Origin: Craterostigma plantagineum
Taxonomy: Eukaryota; Streptophyta; Magnoliopsida; Lamiales; Linderniaceae
NCBI GenBank assembly: GCA_027422505.1
Contig: JAPQWV010000005.1
Coordinates: 9,615,501-9,679,500, forward strand
Direction: 5' to 3'
DNA length: 64,000 nucleotides
The notes below the pieces were generated by a model that was given only the letters and a program-made list of their open reading frames with translations, had not been told where the DNA came from and searched no databases. Below, one piece after another: positions 11,801 to 21,049 of this stretch (within the stretch, counting starts at the first letter, position 1; the number at the start of each line of letters is the position of its first letter). A program made the translations under genes and the position numbers.

Positions 11801-12461
11801 GCCTTTTGGACTTTGTACGTTGGTGAAGTTGGTCGTCGAGATCAGTGATGATAAGCTTGACAAAGTCGTAATTTCTTCGAAACACGATCCCATGGAAGAT
11901 GCGAAGGATTGTGATATTGCATCTATCCCATCCTGAGTGCTTGGGTGAGAAGCACTTATTGACAAATGTAAATAGCGTTCGCCAAGGATGCGGGATCATG
12001 GAGTTCTGAAAATGGGAGACAAACTTGATAGGCGTGTAATATCCCATCTTCATCATATCCTCCAGAAGCTCATTCTCAGAAGCCTCAGGTTCGTAGTGAG
12101 GTTGACTTGGCAATCTGAGAATACTTCGAAGGAGATCGCTTGTGATGCTGACAGTCTCATTTGCTATTTGGGCCTCGTAGTATATACTGTTATCCTGAGC
12201 AATTTTCGTCTTCATCATCCCCCAGAATTGTTGAAGGTAGACTGTAGGGACTTGGACCGAGGCCGAAAAAGCATACCCAAGGTGGTGATTCCTCAGAATG
12301 GATAATATAATTTCTTCCTTGCACTTGAATGTATGAAGGTCAAGTTGGAAATTATTGTCCTTGGTCGTTACCCATTGTGAGGTTGGGTAAACCATGTCCG
12401 TAGGTGTCGTCATTTTTTTTTTTTTATGACACCGGGAAGTGCTGTTGGAACTGCAATACAA
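8820..12461 (-). pseudogene. Copia-2 additional ORF (aORF), nearly complete
   Basis: This is the most complete copy of the extra gene after pol, about 1.2 thousand codons. The N-terminal domain (11765-12413) contains VPTVYLQQFWGMMK, HPWRTLF, NKCFSPKHSGWD and ILRIFHGIVFRRNYDF. A long Pro/Gln/Ser/Thr-rich middle follows (10516-11778), then DDPDDQD, an Arg/Gly-rich RGGRGRG stretch (near 10250) and the C-terminal domain with HDLQMAIESNIKRVNLT and KFCDGTLR. The frame is broken by single-base losses in C and A runs (near 11715 and 10390), two TGA stops where CGA is plausible (near 10514 and 9491) and a shift near 9300. A splice-acceptor-like TTTGTATTGCAG ends at 12451, just upstream of the likely ATG near 12413. 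No enzyme motif is visible; function unknown. The open frame starting at 12461 lies upstream of that acceptor. Confidence 0.78.
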
Positions 12462-12744
12462 AGAACAAAGGAATTAGAGATGTGATATTGTAGAACTAGA
12501 ATAGCTATGATAAAAGGTTGTTTGAAGACCGATTTGGGCTATGAGGTGAAATCGTTTAGGTAGAGATTTGGCCCATTTCTGTTTGGCCCATTGATGTTCA
12601 AAGAGATTTTGGCCGAAAAATTTCTAAGTATGGTTTGCGGGTTGAGTTGAAAAAGAACTTTGCGAATTGAGCATTTGAAATATCAGGTAAACTATGAGTC
12701 GCAAAGTACCAATTCGCGAAGTGAATCGTGCGCATATCTAAATG
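12462..12744. other. Upstream edge of the Copia-2 aORF, non-coding
   Basis: This stretch separates the aORF from the TTCGCAAAG minisatellite. I see scattered TTCGCGAA and GCGAATT motifs but no coding signal on either strand. Confidence 0.5.
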
Positions 12745-13070
12745 TGCAAACTTAGAATTCGCAAACTTGGAATTCGCAAAGCAAACTTAGAATTCGCGAA
12801 GCAAAGCAAACTTAGAATTCGCAAAGCAAACTTAGAATTCGCAAAGTAAACTTAGAGTTCGCAAAGCAAAGCAAACTAAGAATTCGCAAAGTAAACTTAG
12901 AGTTCGCAAAGTAAACTTAGAGTTCGCAAAGCAAAGCAAACTTAGAATTCGCAAAGTAGAATTCGCAAAGCAAACTTAGAATTCGCAAAGTAAATTTAGA
13001 ATTCGCAAAGCAAAGCAAACTAAGAATTCGCAAAGTAAACTTAGAATTCGCAAAGCAAAGCAAAGTTTGC
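12745..13070. repeat. TTCGCAAAG minisatellite
   Basis: About 15 copies of an irregular 18-26 bp unit, core CTTAGAATTCGCAAAG followed by CAAA or TAAA. The core TTCGCAAAG also recurs many times in the leader of the same element (20850-21049, 32357-32650). Open frames across it are repeats of the unit, not genes. Confidence 0.88.
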
Positions 13071-13487
13071 GACTTTGACAGGATTCGCAAAGCAGAAGGT
13101 TTGCGATTTGTGCAAAACAGTTTTTGAGTTCGCAAAGCTGTACTTCGACCGATTAAACGAAGAAATTTAAAATGAAATTAAAAGCTCTAATTAACAAGCA
13201 AACCCAGAAACTAAAAAATCGAAACATTTACCCAGAGATACCCCAATCAGAAACTAAAAACATTTACAATAACTCATCGATAATAAAAAATCCGAGTATG
13301 GCCCTGTTCTTCACGATTCAAACCTGCAAAGCTGAAAAGAAAGACATTTCATTGTAGGAATTATATCGAATGATTCCTTACCACCGAAAAGTTTCTGAGA
13401 ACGTGATTGAGATAGAGAAACACACGTGAGGACTGGGATATGCTATCGAGACTGCGATTTGAGGTTCGCAAAATTATATCTAAACTG

Positions 13488-13622
13488 ACAGAGGTTTGCG
13501 ATTTGAGAGTGTTGCGTGTTTGAGAGAGGTTTGCGAATTGAGAGTGTTGTGTATTTGAGAGAGGTTTGCGAATTGTGATGGATTTGGGAAAGTTGAGAAT
13601 TTTTTTTTTTTTTTTTTTTTTA
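13488..13622. repeat. 35-bp tandem repeat and T-run
   Basis: A unit starting GTTTGCGAATTGAGAGTG repeats a little over two times between 13495 and 13580, followed by about 22 consecutive T at 13600-13621. It is part of the Copia-2 pol-aORF spacer. GTTTGCGAA is close to the reverse complement of the TTCGCAAAG core. Confidence 0.75.
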
Positions 13623-13982
13623 GGGTTGAGAACATTTTGCGGGCCTGAAGAAAGATTAAAATGGGCCGCGAACTTCCCCTTTTTCGATTTGAGGTTCGCA
13701 AAATATTGTAAAGTATGCGAACTTAATTTTAATAATTGATTTGCAAAATGACCTAGGAAGAAAAAGTAAGTGTACGAGATTTTCAACTTAGCAAAGACAC
13801 CAAATAATGAAGACCCAAATACTACCAATTTGGCGCAATCAATCACAAGGATAACATCAAATCTATGGGTTTTTCAAGATCGATTTTCATGATATGATAT
13901 CCTTATTGAAAAAAAATCTTCGCCTTAGTCAAAAATTCGTCTTAATGTCGGGACAATAAATGACGTAAGTTTCCTTCGTGTT

Positions 13983-13990
13983 TATAAATA
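13983..13990 (+). promoter_or_regulatory. TATA box for the antisense ORF
   Basis: TATAAATA lies 73 bases upstream of the plus-strand ATG at 14063, in sequence otherwise serving as the 3' part of a minus-strand element. Spacing suits a short 5' untranslated leader. Inferred only from sequence. Confidence 0.45.
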
Positions 13991-14062
13991 GATAGGTCTC
14001 AAATCTCATTGAAGTACCTTACATCTAAGAACTAACTCATCTCTTATTTTTCTCGTTAACAG

Positions 14063-14236
14063 ATGAATTGGCAGAAGCAGGAAGAAGAGAAGAAGCTCGA
14101 GGAACATGCAGAGTTAAGACGTAACTTTGAGCATAATTTGGATATGCTGGTTATTGAGATTTTCCTTCTTTTGAGCTTATTCGTTGTTTTACTTGCTGTT
14201 CTGCTTTGGGTCTTCATCGGGCATATGAGTTTTTAA
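14063..14236 (+). CDS. Antisense small ORF, predicted tail-anchored membrane peptide
   Basis: This 57-codon ORF runs plus-strand, against gag and pol, in the spacer between RNase H and aORF. Residues 1-26 are strongly charged and helical (QKQEEEKKLEEHAELRR). Residues about 29-52 form one hydrophobic span (IEIFLLLSLFVVLLAVLLWV), with only GHMSF after it. That layout fits a tail-anchored protein with a cytosolic coiled coil. The ATG follows TTTTTCTCGTTAACAG, which looks like a splice acceptor, and a TATA box lies at 13983. I recognise no family. It could still be a chance ORF, but the charged-then-hydrophobic pattern is unlikely for random AT-rich DNA. Function unknown. Confidence 0.5.
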   Translation: MNWQKQEEEKKLEEHAELRRNFEHNLDMLVIEIFLLLSLFVVLLAVLLWVFIGHMSF

Positions 14237-14633
14237 GAGTTATCTGCGTATTATGTGTTTGAGAGAGTTGTTCGTGTTTTGAAGAATTTTTAAGTTTTTG
14301 TAGAAAAAACTCCCCCTAGATGCAATGCCTATCGATTATTTTAAAAATTAAATGATTGATAATGCCTATCGAGTATCTTAAAAATAAACTATTGATGAGT
14401 TCACTTACTCCCCCTCGATGCATAGATATAGCATTTCTCCCCCTCGATGTAACGCCATCAGCATTGGCGCTACATCGACTTATTGGACACAAGAAACAAT
14501 TTATTGAAAATTAAAAACTTAAAAAAAAACAAAAGTCCTAAATAAATGGTTAACATAATAAACACACACAGAATAAGAGAAGTGAAACATAGCAAATAGA
14601 TAAATATTGAACTGTAGGAAGGCATAATCGAGA
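14237..14633. other. Copia-2 spacer with repeated polypurine-like sites
   Basis: On the minus strand GGGGGAG occurs three times, at about 14310-14316, 14409-14415 and 14437-14443; the last two share CATCGAGGGGGAG. ATGCCTATCGA is also duplicated (14325 and 14362). Repeated polypurine sites after pol are known in Sireviruses such as soybean SIRE1. No gene is seen. Confidence 0.6.
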
Positions 14634-15940
14634 TTAAAAATTGAGGTTCAACATTCCTAATTTTGCAACTAAGAATTGGAAGCGTTTTAAATCCAATGCT
14701 TTTGTAAGCAAATCGGCTAGTTGAAGCTCTGTATTGACAAAGTACATTTCTATTATGCCTCTTTCTACATGGTCCTTTATGAAGTGATAGCGAAGATCTA
14801 TGTGCTTAGTGCGTGAGTGATGTACAGGATTACAGGTAATTGCGATAGCACTCTTGGAATCACAGTAAATAGGAATTTTATTTAGATCAAACCCGTAGTC
14901 CCGTAGCTGAGTTCTGATCCACAAAATTTGTGAGCAGCAACTTGCTGCAGCGACGTATTCTGCTTCCGCCGTGGAAGTGGACACACAATTTTGTTTCTTT
15001 GAGGCCAACATACAAGTTTATCGCCTAGGAATTGCATATGTCCAGAAGTGCTTTTCCTGTCCAGTCTGCATCCTGCAAAATCTGCGTCAGAATAGCCTAT
15101 TAGTTTCATACTTGAGTTTTTAGGATACCACAGTCCAAGGTCTGGTGTTCCTTTTAAATACTTCAAGATTCTTTTGACAGCATGAAGGTGCGACTCCTTG
15201 GGATTAGCTTGAAATCGAGCACATAGACATGTAGAGAATAAGATATCTGGTCGACTGGCAGTGAGGTAGAGCAGTGATCCAATGATCCCTCTGTAATGAG
15301 TAACATCTACAGGTTCACCAAGGTGATCTGCATCCAGTGAGCATGAGGTGGACATAGGTGTGCTTGATGATTCGCTCTTGTCAATCCCATATTTTCTGAG
15401 AATATCGTGGATGTACTTTGACTGATTGATGAAGATCCCATCCTGAAGTTGTTTGATTTGTAGTCCGAGGAAGAATGACATTTCTCCCATCATACTCATT
15501 TCAAATTGCGATTGCATCAGAATGCTAAATTCTTCACAAAGTTTAGGATTAGTAGAGCCAAAAATGATATCATCCACGTAGATTTGCACAAGCATGATAT
15601 CAGAATTATTTTTCTTTACGAACAATGTAATGTCAATTTTCCCTTTAGTGAAGCCTGAAGAGATAAGAAAGTCGGAGAGCACCTCATACCAGGCCCTTGG
15701 AGCTTGTTTAAGTCCGTACAGTGATTTGTCGAGTTTGTAAACAAAGTCGGGATGATCAGCATTGAGAAATCCGTCTGGCTGTGACACATACACTTCTTCT
15801 TTCAGAATTCCGTTCAAGAAGGCTGTTTTTACGTCCATTTGATAGACTGTAAAATCCTTGTGTGCGGCGTATGCAAGGAATAACCGAATAGCTTCGATTC
15901 TGGCTACGGGGGCAAACGTTTCATCGTAATCAATTCCTTC
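14634..15940 (-). pseudogene. Copia-2 pol, reverse transcriptase and RNase H
   Basis: This is the C-terminal half of a Copia polyprotein that copies element RNA into DNA. RT motifs include [24 protein letters not shown] and the catalytic YVDD ([15 protein letters not shown]). RNase H shows [23 protein letters not shown] and YCDSKSAIAI, ending ADLLTKAL before the stop at 14634. A TAG at 15938-15940, in a conserved GYNQ-E-G context, cuts it off from integrase. A single-base loss in a G run near 15010 shifts the frame within RNase H. Otherwise the sequence is well preserved, which fits a recent insertion. Confidence 0.92.
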
Positions 15941-18039
15941 CTATTGATTATATCCCTTAGCAACGAGCCTGGCTTTGTTTCGAATTACAACACCATCTTC
16001 ATCCTTTTTGTTTTTAAATACCCACTTTGTTCCGATCACAGTCTTCCCTTTTGGACGAGGAACTAAGTTCCATACTTTGAGACGTTCGAATTGATTAATC
16101 TCCTCTTGCATAGCCACTATCCAGTTGGGATCCTGTAGTGCATCAACTACTCGTTTAGGTTCCGTTTGGCTCAAGAAACAGGTGAAATTACATTCATTTG
16201 AATGTGTTCTTCTAGTCGTTACTCCTGTATTGGGATCTCCTATTATTTGATCTGTAGGATGATGTCGGATCCATTTCTTTTCGTGGGGTAATGTCGTTTC
16301 GTCTATTTGGGATTCCTCACTGAGTGGATAGTCGATTGCGGACTCGGTTGTGTTGCCTGGTGAGTTTGAAGAGGAGGCATCTGTCTGCGTTGTTGTTACG
16401 GTTGTTGGGATCGAGCCTTCTGCATCTGAGGGAGGAATTGTCTGGTCAGGAGTGGGTTCTGAATTATGAGTTGATGAAGTAGGGCTGGATTCAGTATTTG
16501 GAATGGAATTAGTGGGTGGTTTTTTCGGATTTTGAGAAATATAGATATGTTCAAAAAGTAGATCCAGATCCAGTTCCTCTTGAGTTAGGCGAGTGGAGCA
16601 TGTGGGATTGCTATGTCTAGAATAGTCAGTTGCTTTGTCGGATCCCGGTTCTGAAGAGTTCCGTTCAGATGCATCTGACGAACATTCTCCTTCTTCTATA
16701 TGAGAATGAATAAGGTGTGGTGTGCAAAATACTCGTCCCAAACTGCTATGTCCAGTAGAAGGTTCGAGTCCCTCATCAAAGGTGACATTTATACTTTCAA
16801 TGATCATCCTTCTGTTTCTGAGAAATATCCTGTATGCCTTAGATTGCGCAGAGTAGCCTACGAAGATTCCTTCAGTTGCTTTTGGATCGAGCTTGGACTT
16901 GTCTTCGCGGTCGTTGGCGACGAAGCACTTGCATCCAAAAATTCGAAAATGGGCAATGTTGGGCAGTCTTCCATTTATAAGTTCATAGGACGTCTTACCA
17001 AATCTTAGATGAATGTTTGTGCGATTCTGTGTATAGCAAGCAGTATTCATTGCTTCAGCCCAAAGGAAATGAGGTAGTGATGATTGGATGATCATTGTTC
17101 GGGCAGCCTCTACGAGTGTACGATTTCGCCTTTCAACAACCCCATTTTGTTGAGGTGTGTAAATAGCAGAAAACTGTTGAGTAATTCCTATGGATTCGTA
17201 GAAGTCACTGAGCTGTTGATTCTTGAATTCTGTTCCATTGTCTGATCTAACTATTTGAACATTTCTCTGAAGTAGGTTCTGTGTTGTTCTGATTAGATTT
17301 GGAATATGTTCTACTGTCTCTGATTTAGTTCGTAAGAAACATACCCAAGTAAATCGGGAAAAGTCGTCGACGATAACCAGCATATACCGCTTTCCACTTA
17401 TGCTTTCAGTTCGCATCGGGCCACACAGATCCATGTGTAAGAGCTCTAGAGGATGTTGAGTGGATGCTGTGTGCTTTGTAGGATGTGAAGCTCTCTCATT
17501 TTTCCTTTCTCACAAGCAGAGCACATATGCTCTTTTTGGTACTTCAGTGGTGGTAGTCCAACAGCTAGTTTGTTGATTGACAGCTTGTTGAGGGTCTTGA
17601 AGTTAAGATGAGATAATCGCTGGTGCCACAAGTCATTTTGAGTTGAAGTTGCTTTGGAGATTAGGCAGATGTCAGTCTTTGGTTTGACAGTTCTAATATC
17701 AATGGTGTAGAGATTTGTCTTGCGAGTTCCAGTGAGAAGTTCTTCACCATTGGCATTGAGAATTTTGCAAGTTTTCTTTAGGAACACAACTTGGAGTCCA
17801 AAATCACTGAACTGTCCTATTGACAAGAGGTTGTGTGTCAGCCCTTCAACATATGAGACTTGTTTAATTGTGAGTCGATTGCATATGAGATCGTCATGAC
17901 CAAGGATTCTGGCTCCATTGCTATTACCAAAGCGTACCAGTCCTCCAGGTCTATCAACGTAGTTGCTCAACAGTTCCTTTGTCCCAGTCATGTGTGTGGA
18001 GCAACCAGAATCTAAGTACCACACATGAAGGGCCTGCAA
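15941..18039 (-). pseudogene. Copia-2 pol, protease and integrase
   Basis: The N end carries the aspartic protease motif WYLDSGCSTHMTG. The GAG-pre-integrase zinc domain follows (LWHQRLSHLN with CSACEKGKM), then the integrase core with MDLCGPMRTESISGKRY, VDDFSRFTW, SDNGTEF and NGVVERRNR, which supply the DD35E acidic residues. The segment ends in the start of RT (KVWNLVPRPKGK, ARLVAKGYNQ). A single-base loss near 17490 splits it into two frames (17446-18039 and 15941-17434). Between integrase and RT lies a long Ser/Thr/Pro-rich linker (about 16300-16750). The coding start sits behind a TTTGCAG acceptor-like site at 18034. Confidence 0.92.
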
Positions 18040-18047
18040 ACAGAGAA

Positions 18048-18773
18048 CTAGAGGGTTTTAGGTACCCATTGAAATATGGGTCCACCTCTGTCAATTTTGT
18101 TAGTCCGTTTAGACTCCCTAGATTTTCCTTTGTTAAGGGATGACACAGAGTCACTACCTATTTCTAGGATAGGAATTTGTGTTCCTGCAGGTTGAAGCTT
18201 GGGAATCCATTTGTGCTCTAGTGAGGGTCTTTTTGTCTTAGGTTTAGACTCGAGTTTTTTGGTTTTTGTAAGTTTGACAGGTTCTTTGATAGCTTTTGAT
18301 TTTGATTCTTGTTTTGACGTTGTAGTTTTGTTTTTAGGAATTGTTTTGTAGGTTTGTTTGGTGACATGATCACGCATGGAAAGCTTTGTTTTTGTTGAAG
18401 AAGATAGTTTTTTCGATACATGACAAAATAAAGATGGTACAAAGGTTTTGGAAGGAAAATACTCAATGACAAAAGGTACATTAAGATCACGATTCTCCTT
18501 CAATATATCTTCCTTTTTAACCCAAACTTGGCCCTTCAATGGCTCTTTTGTGGGTCCTGGAAATTTTAATGAATTAGTGCAGGAAATTTTGTCATTTGAA
18601 ATTAAGGTGTATGAAATTGTGTGTAATCTTAATTTTTCTTTAAGTGAAGATATTTCATGAAGAAGTTTTTGCCTTTCTTCATCAAATGACTTTCTCTCGC
18701 TTTCGAGAGTGGAGTGAAGATCACTGATTTTCTTTATGCACTCAGGCATATATCCAGTTGCATATGTAATCAT
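18048..18773 (-). pseudogene. Copia-2 gag, C-terminal basic region
   Basis: This open frame is the tail of Gag. It begins with a short coiled coil (ISDLHSTLESERKSFDEERQ) and continues as a Lys/Ser/Thr-rich basic tail, ending IFQWVPKTL and a TAG at 18048-18050. WVPK just before the stop is shared with Copia-1. A frame break between 18773 and 18867 separates it from the main gag frame. It lies directly upstream of pol and in a different frame. Confidence 0.75.
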
Positions 18774-18866
18774 CGGTGTCTTATTTTCGAAGTACCTGAG
18801 GTTTCTCCTTCATTTGGGTGAAAAATATCTGTCTCAAATTCAGTTATTGCTGGACAATTTCTTTCT

Positions 18867-20786
18867 TTAACTATCATTTAATTCTGTGTAGTTAAAAGTT
18901 TTTTGAGTTTCACTGTGTGTTGTTGTCTCATTTTCACTGACAAAAGACATTAGATTCGCAAGGCAACCTGTCTGCATAAATTTGAAATCGTATAGATAGG
19001 GTGAATTTGATATGCCTTCTTTTAACTTACATGGGTTTTCAAAACCTAGTCCCTTATAAGGATTGTAAAAATCAATGTTAGCTGGTTTGTTTAAAAAGAT
19101 TGTTTGTTCCGATTGATCTCGTCGGGTTAAAAGATCATCCAATTTTTTTATTTTGGAGTACAGTTTTTCCCGTTCTTTACTTAGTAAGTCATATTTAATT
19201 GTAGCGTCCATTGCCTGATCTCTATGAGATTTCATTTCCTTTTCTAAATCCTTGGCTTTAGCTTCGGTTTTTTGCACTTGTATTTCTAGCTTATCAATTT
19301 TTTCATTTGCTACAATTACGTGATTCTTCTCACATGCATAATCATATCTAAACTTATCTAATACGACTAAAGTTTTCTCTAAGTTAGCTTCTAGTTCCTT
19401 GATTTTTCTTTTACCTAATTTGTTAGATTTATATAAGGATAAAAATTCATTTTTCATCTTAAGTAAGGAATCATAATCTGCTTCACTTACCTCCACTATG
19501 TCTGAATTGTTAGAAGTTTCCCTGTCTGACTCGCTACCTTCAGCTCCAGCTCCATCTTCTTCGTCATCTAGTTTGGCCATCAGTGCCACGTTCTCATTCT
19601 CGCTGTCTGAGGTATCTTCAAGCCAATGATCCTCTTCTGCCATTAAGACCAGCCCCTTTTCTTTTTGTTCAGCTAATTGAACTTTTCTGCGGTAATAGTT
19701 AACGTCCTTTTTCTTGGGCATTCTGCACTCTCTGGCAAAGTGTCCATTCTTGCCGCAGTTGAAGCATTTGCCGCCTTGTTGAGGAGTTTCAGAGTTGTTG
19801 TCCTCATCCTGAGTCTTTCCTTTAGAGTTGGAGGAAGTTCTTTGACGATTGGAGGAGGAACCAGTCTTCTTATAATATTTCCTCTGCACGAAATTCGAGA
19901 CTAGAGCGAGTTGCTTAGCAAGATCTTTGAGGGTGATTTCCTGGTCTGCATGTTTGGTAAGATCCTTGGATTCATCATCAGAACCAGAGTCTTCTCCCTC
20001 CTTAGCTTGTGATGACTGGATAATTTCTTTGTCCTTGAATTGTTTTCTTGATGATCGTTCAGTCATAAGAGCAAGCGATTCGCTTCCTATTGGTTTGATT
20101 TCCTCCCTTCGTTTCTCCACATGATTGGAATGTTGATTGAGGTAGTCGAATAATGTATGAATGCTAACTTTAGTTAGGTCGTTCATCTGTCTTATCATAA
20201 TTGCAGTAGCCTCCCATTCTGGATGAAGTGATCCTAAGAATTTGATATTGATTTCCATTACACTTTTTGTGACTCCATTCATCTTTAGCTCATTTAAAAG
20301 AACAAGAAATCGATGGAAGGTTTCTTGGAGAGTTTCCCCTTTGTTAGCATGAAAGCGGTCATACGAGCTGAGTGTGTTTGCCATTCTTGCCATTGTATTG
20401 ACTTCTGTCCCCTGCATCATAATTCGAAGAGCATCCCACATTTCTTTTGCGCTCTCACCACATTCGAGTTGCATCAAAATGTCATTGGGAATGGCTTGCA
20501 TCATGTATGATTTCGCCACTTTATCTGCCTTTAATCGCAGTTTTTCTTCATCATTGCATTGATCAGTAGTTTTCAAGATTCTCTGTTCCTCTCTTGCAGG
20601 GGTGGTGTCAGTAGTGGCGGGAATTATGGTCCAATACTGTGTAGGTCCATTGTAAATAGATTCTAGTAGATTTTCAGAATTGTCCTTGCTTTCTATGAAG
20701 TTGATGAATCTTCTCTTCCAGACTGCGTACTCTCCATGTCGGATGATGGGAGGTCTAACATCATTTCCCATGCTGAAAGAGTCCAT
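18867..20786 (-). CDS. Copia-2 Gag (DUF4219/UBN2 type, zinc knuckle)
   Basis: Gag forms the virus-like particle and packages element RNA in the cytoplasm. The frame of 639 codons starts at an ATG giving MDSFSMGNDVRPP and shows HGEYAVWKRRFINF, MWDALRIMMQGTEVN and FLGSLHPEWEATA, all typical of UBN2-type Gag (residues about 15-230). A CCHC knuckle, CFNCGKNGHFARECRMP, lies near residue 340. A heptad-rich coiled coil occupies about 430-560. The frame stops at 18867, earlier than an intact copy would, because the basic C-terminal tail is in another frame (18048-18773). The main frame is otherwise uninterrupted. Confidence 0.9.
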   Translation of the reverse strand: MDSFSMGNDVRPPIIRHGEYAVWKRRFINFIESKDNSENLLESIYNGPTQYWTIIPATTDTTPAREEQRILKTTDQCNDEEKLRLKADKVAKSYMMQAIPNDILMQLECGESAKEMWDALRIMMQGTEVNTMARMANTLSSYDRFHANKGETLQETFHRFLVLLNELKMNGVTKSVMEINIKFLGSLHPEWEATAIMIRQMNDLTKVSIHTLFDYLNQHSNHVEKRREEIKPIGSESLALMTERSSRKQFKDKEIIQSSQAKEGEDSGSDDESKDLTKHADQEITLKDLAKQLALVSNFVQRKYYKKTGSSSNRQRTSSNSKGKTQDEDNNSETPQQGGKCFNCGKNGHFARECRMPKKKDVNYYRRKVQLAEQKEKGLVLMAEEDHWLEDTSDSENENVALMAKLDDEEDGAGAEGSESDRETSNNSDIVEVSEADYDSLLKMKNEFLSLYKSNKLGKRKIKELEANLEKTLVVLDKFRYDYACEKNHVIVANEKIDKLEIQVQKTEAKAKDLEKEMKSHRDQAMDATIKYDLLSKEREKLYSKIKKLDDLLTRRDQSEQTIFLNKPANIDFYNPYKGLGFENPCKLKEGISNSPYLYDFKFMQTGCLANLMSFVSENETTTHSETQKTFNYTELNDS

Positions 20787-21049
20787 TGCTTGTGTTTTGG
20801 ATATGATCGTTGACGTGTAATTTGAGAAAAGTTGGAATTGAATTTTGCGAATTGAAGAAGTGACGTGTTACTTTGCGAATAGATATGTGAGTTCGCAAAG
20901 TTGATAAGGTTCGCAAAGTGAATAAGGTTCGCAAAGTTGTTGTGAGTTCGCAAAGTGTCAAGATATCGCAAAGTGTGTTGAATTCGCGAAATAAGCTGGA
21001 GTTCGCAAGGTGAGCAAAGTTCGCACAGTGATTAAATGAGATCGCAAAC
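20787..21049 (-). other. Copia-2 leader, part next to gag
   Basis: This is the untranslated leader between primer-binding site and gag; the Tekay insertion separates it from the rest at 32357-32931. It is packed with TTCGCAAAG (about ten variants). The Tekay target duplication CAAAC is at 21045-21049. Confidence 0.8.

Noticed and set aside
8820..12461. Calling the aORF an envelope protein
   Set aside because: Position fits, but no signal peptide, membrane anchor or coiled fusion region is visible in any of three copies.
12745..13070. Possible CRISPR-like repeat array
   Set aside because: Unit length varies, there are no unique spacers, and the context is a plant retrotransposon.
12917..13846. 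Minus-strand ORFs rich in FANSKF-type repeats (12917-13135, 13361-13846)
   Set aside because: They are translations of the TTCGCAAAG minisatellite and the T-run; no domain and no composition like a protein gene.
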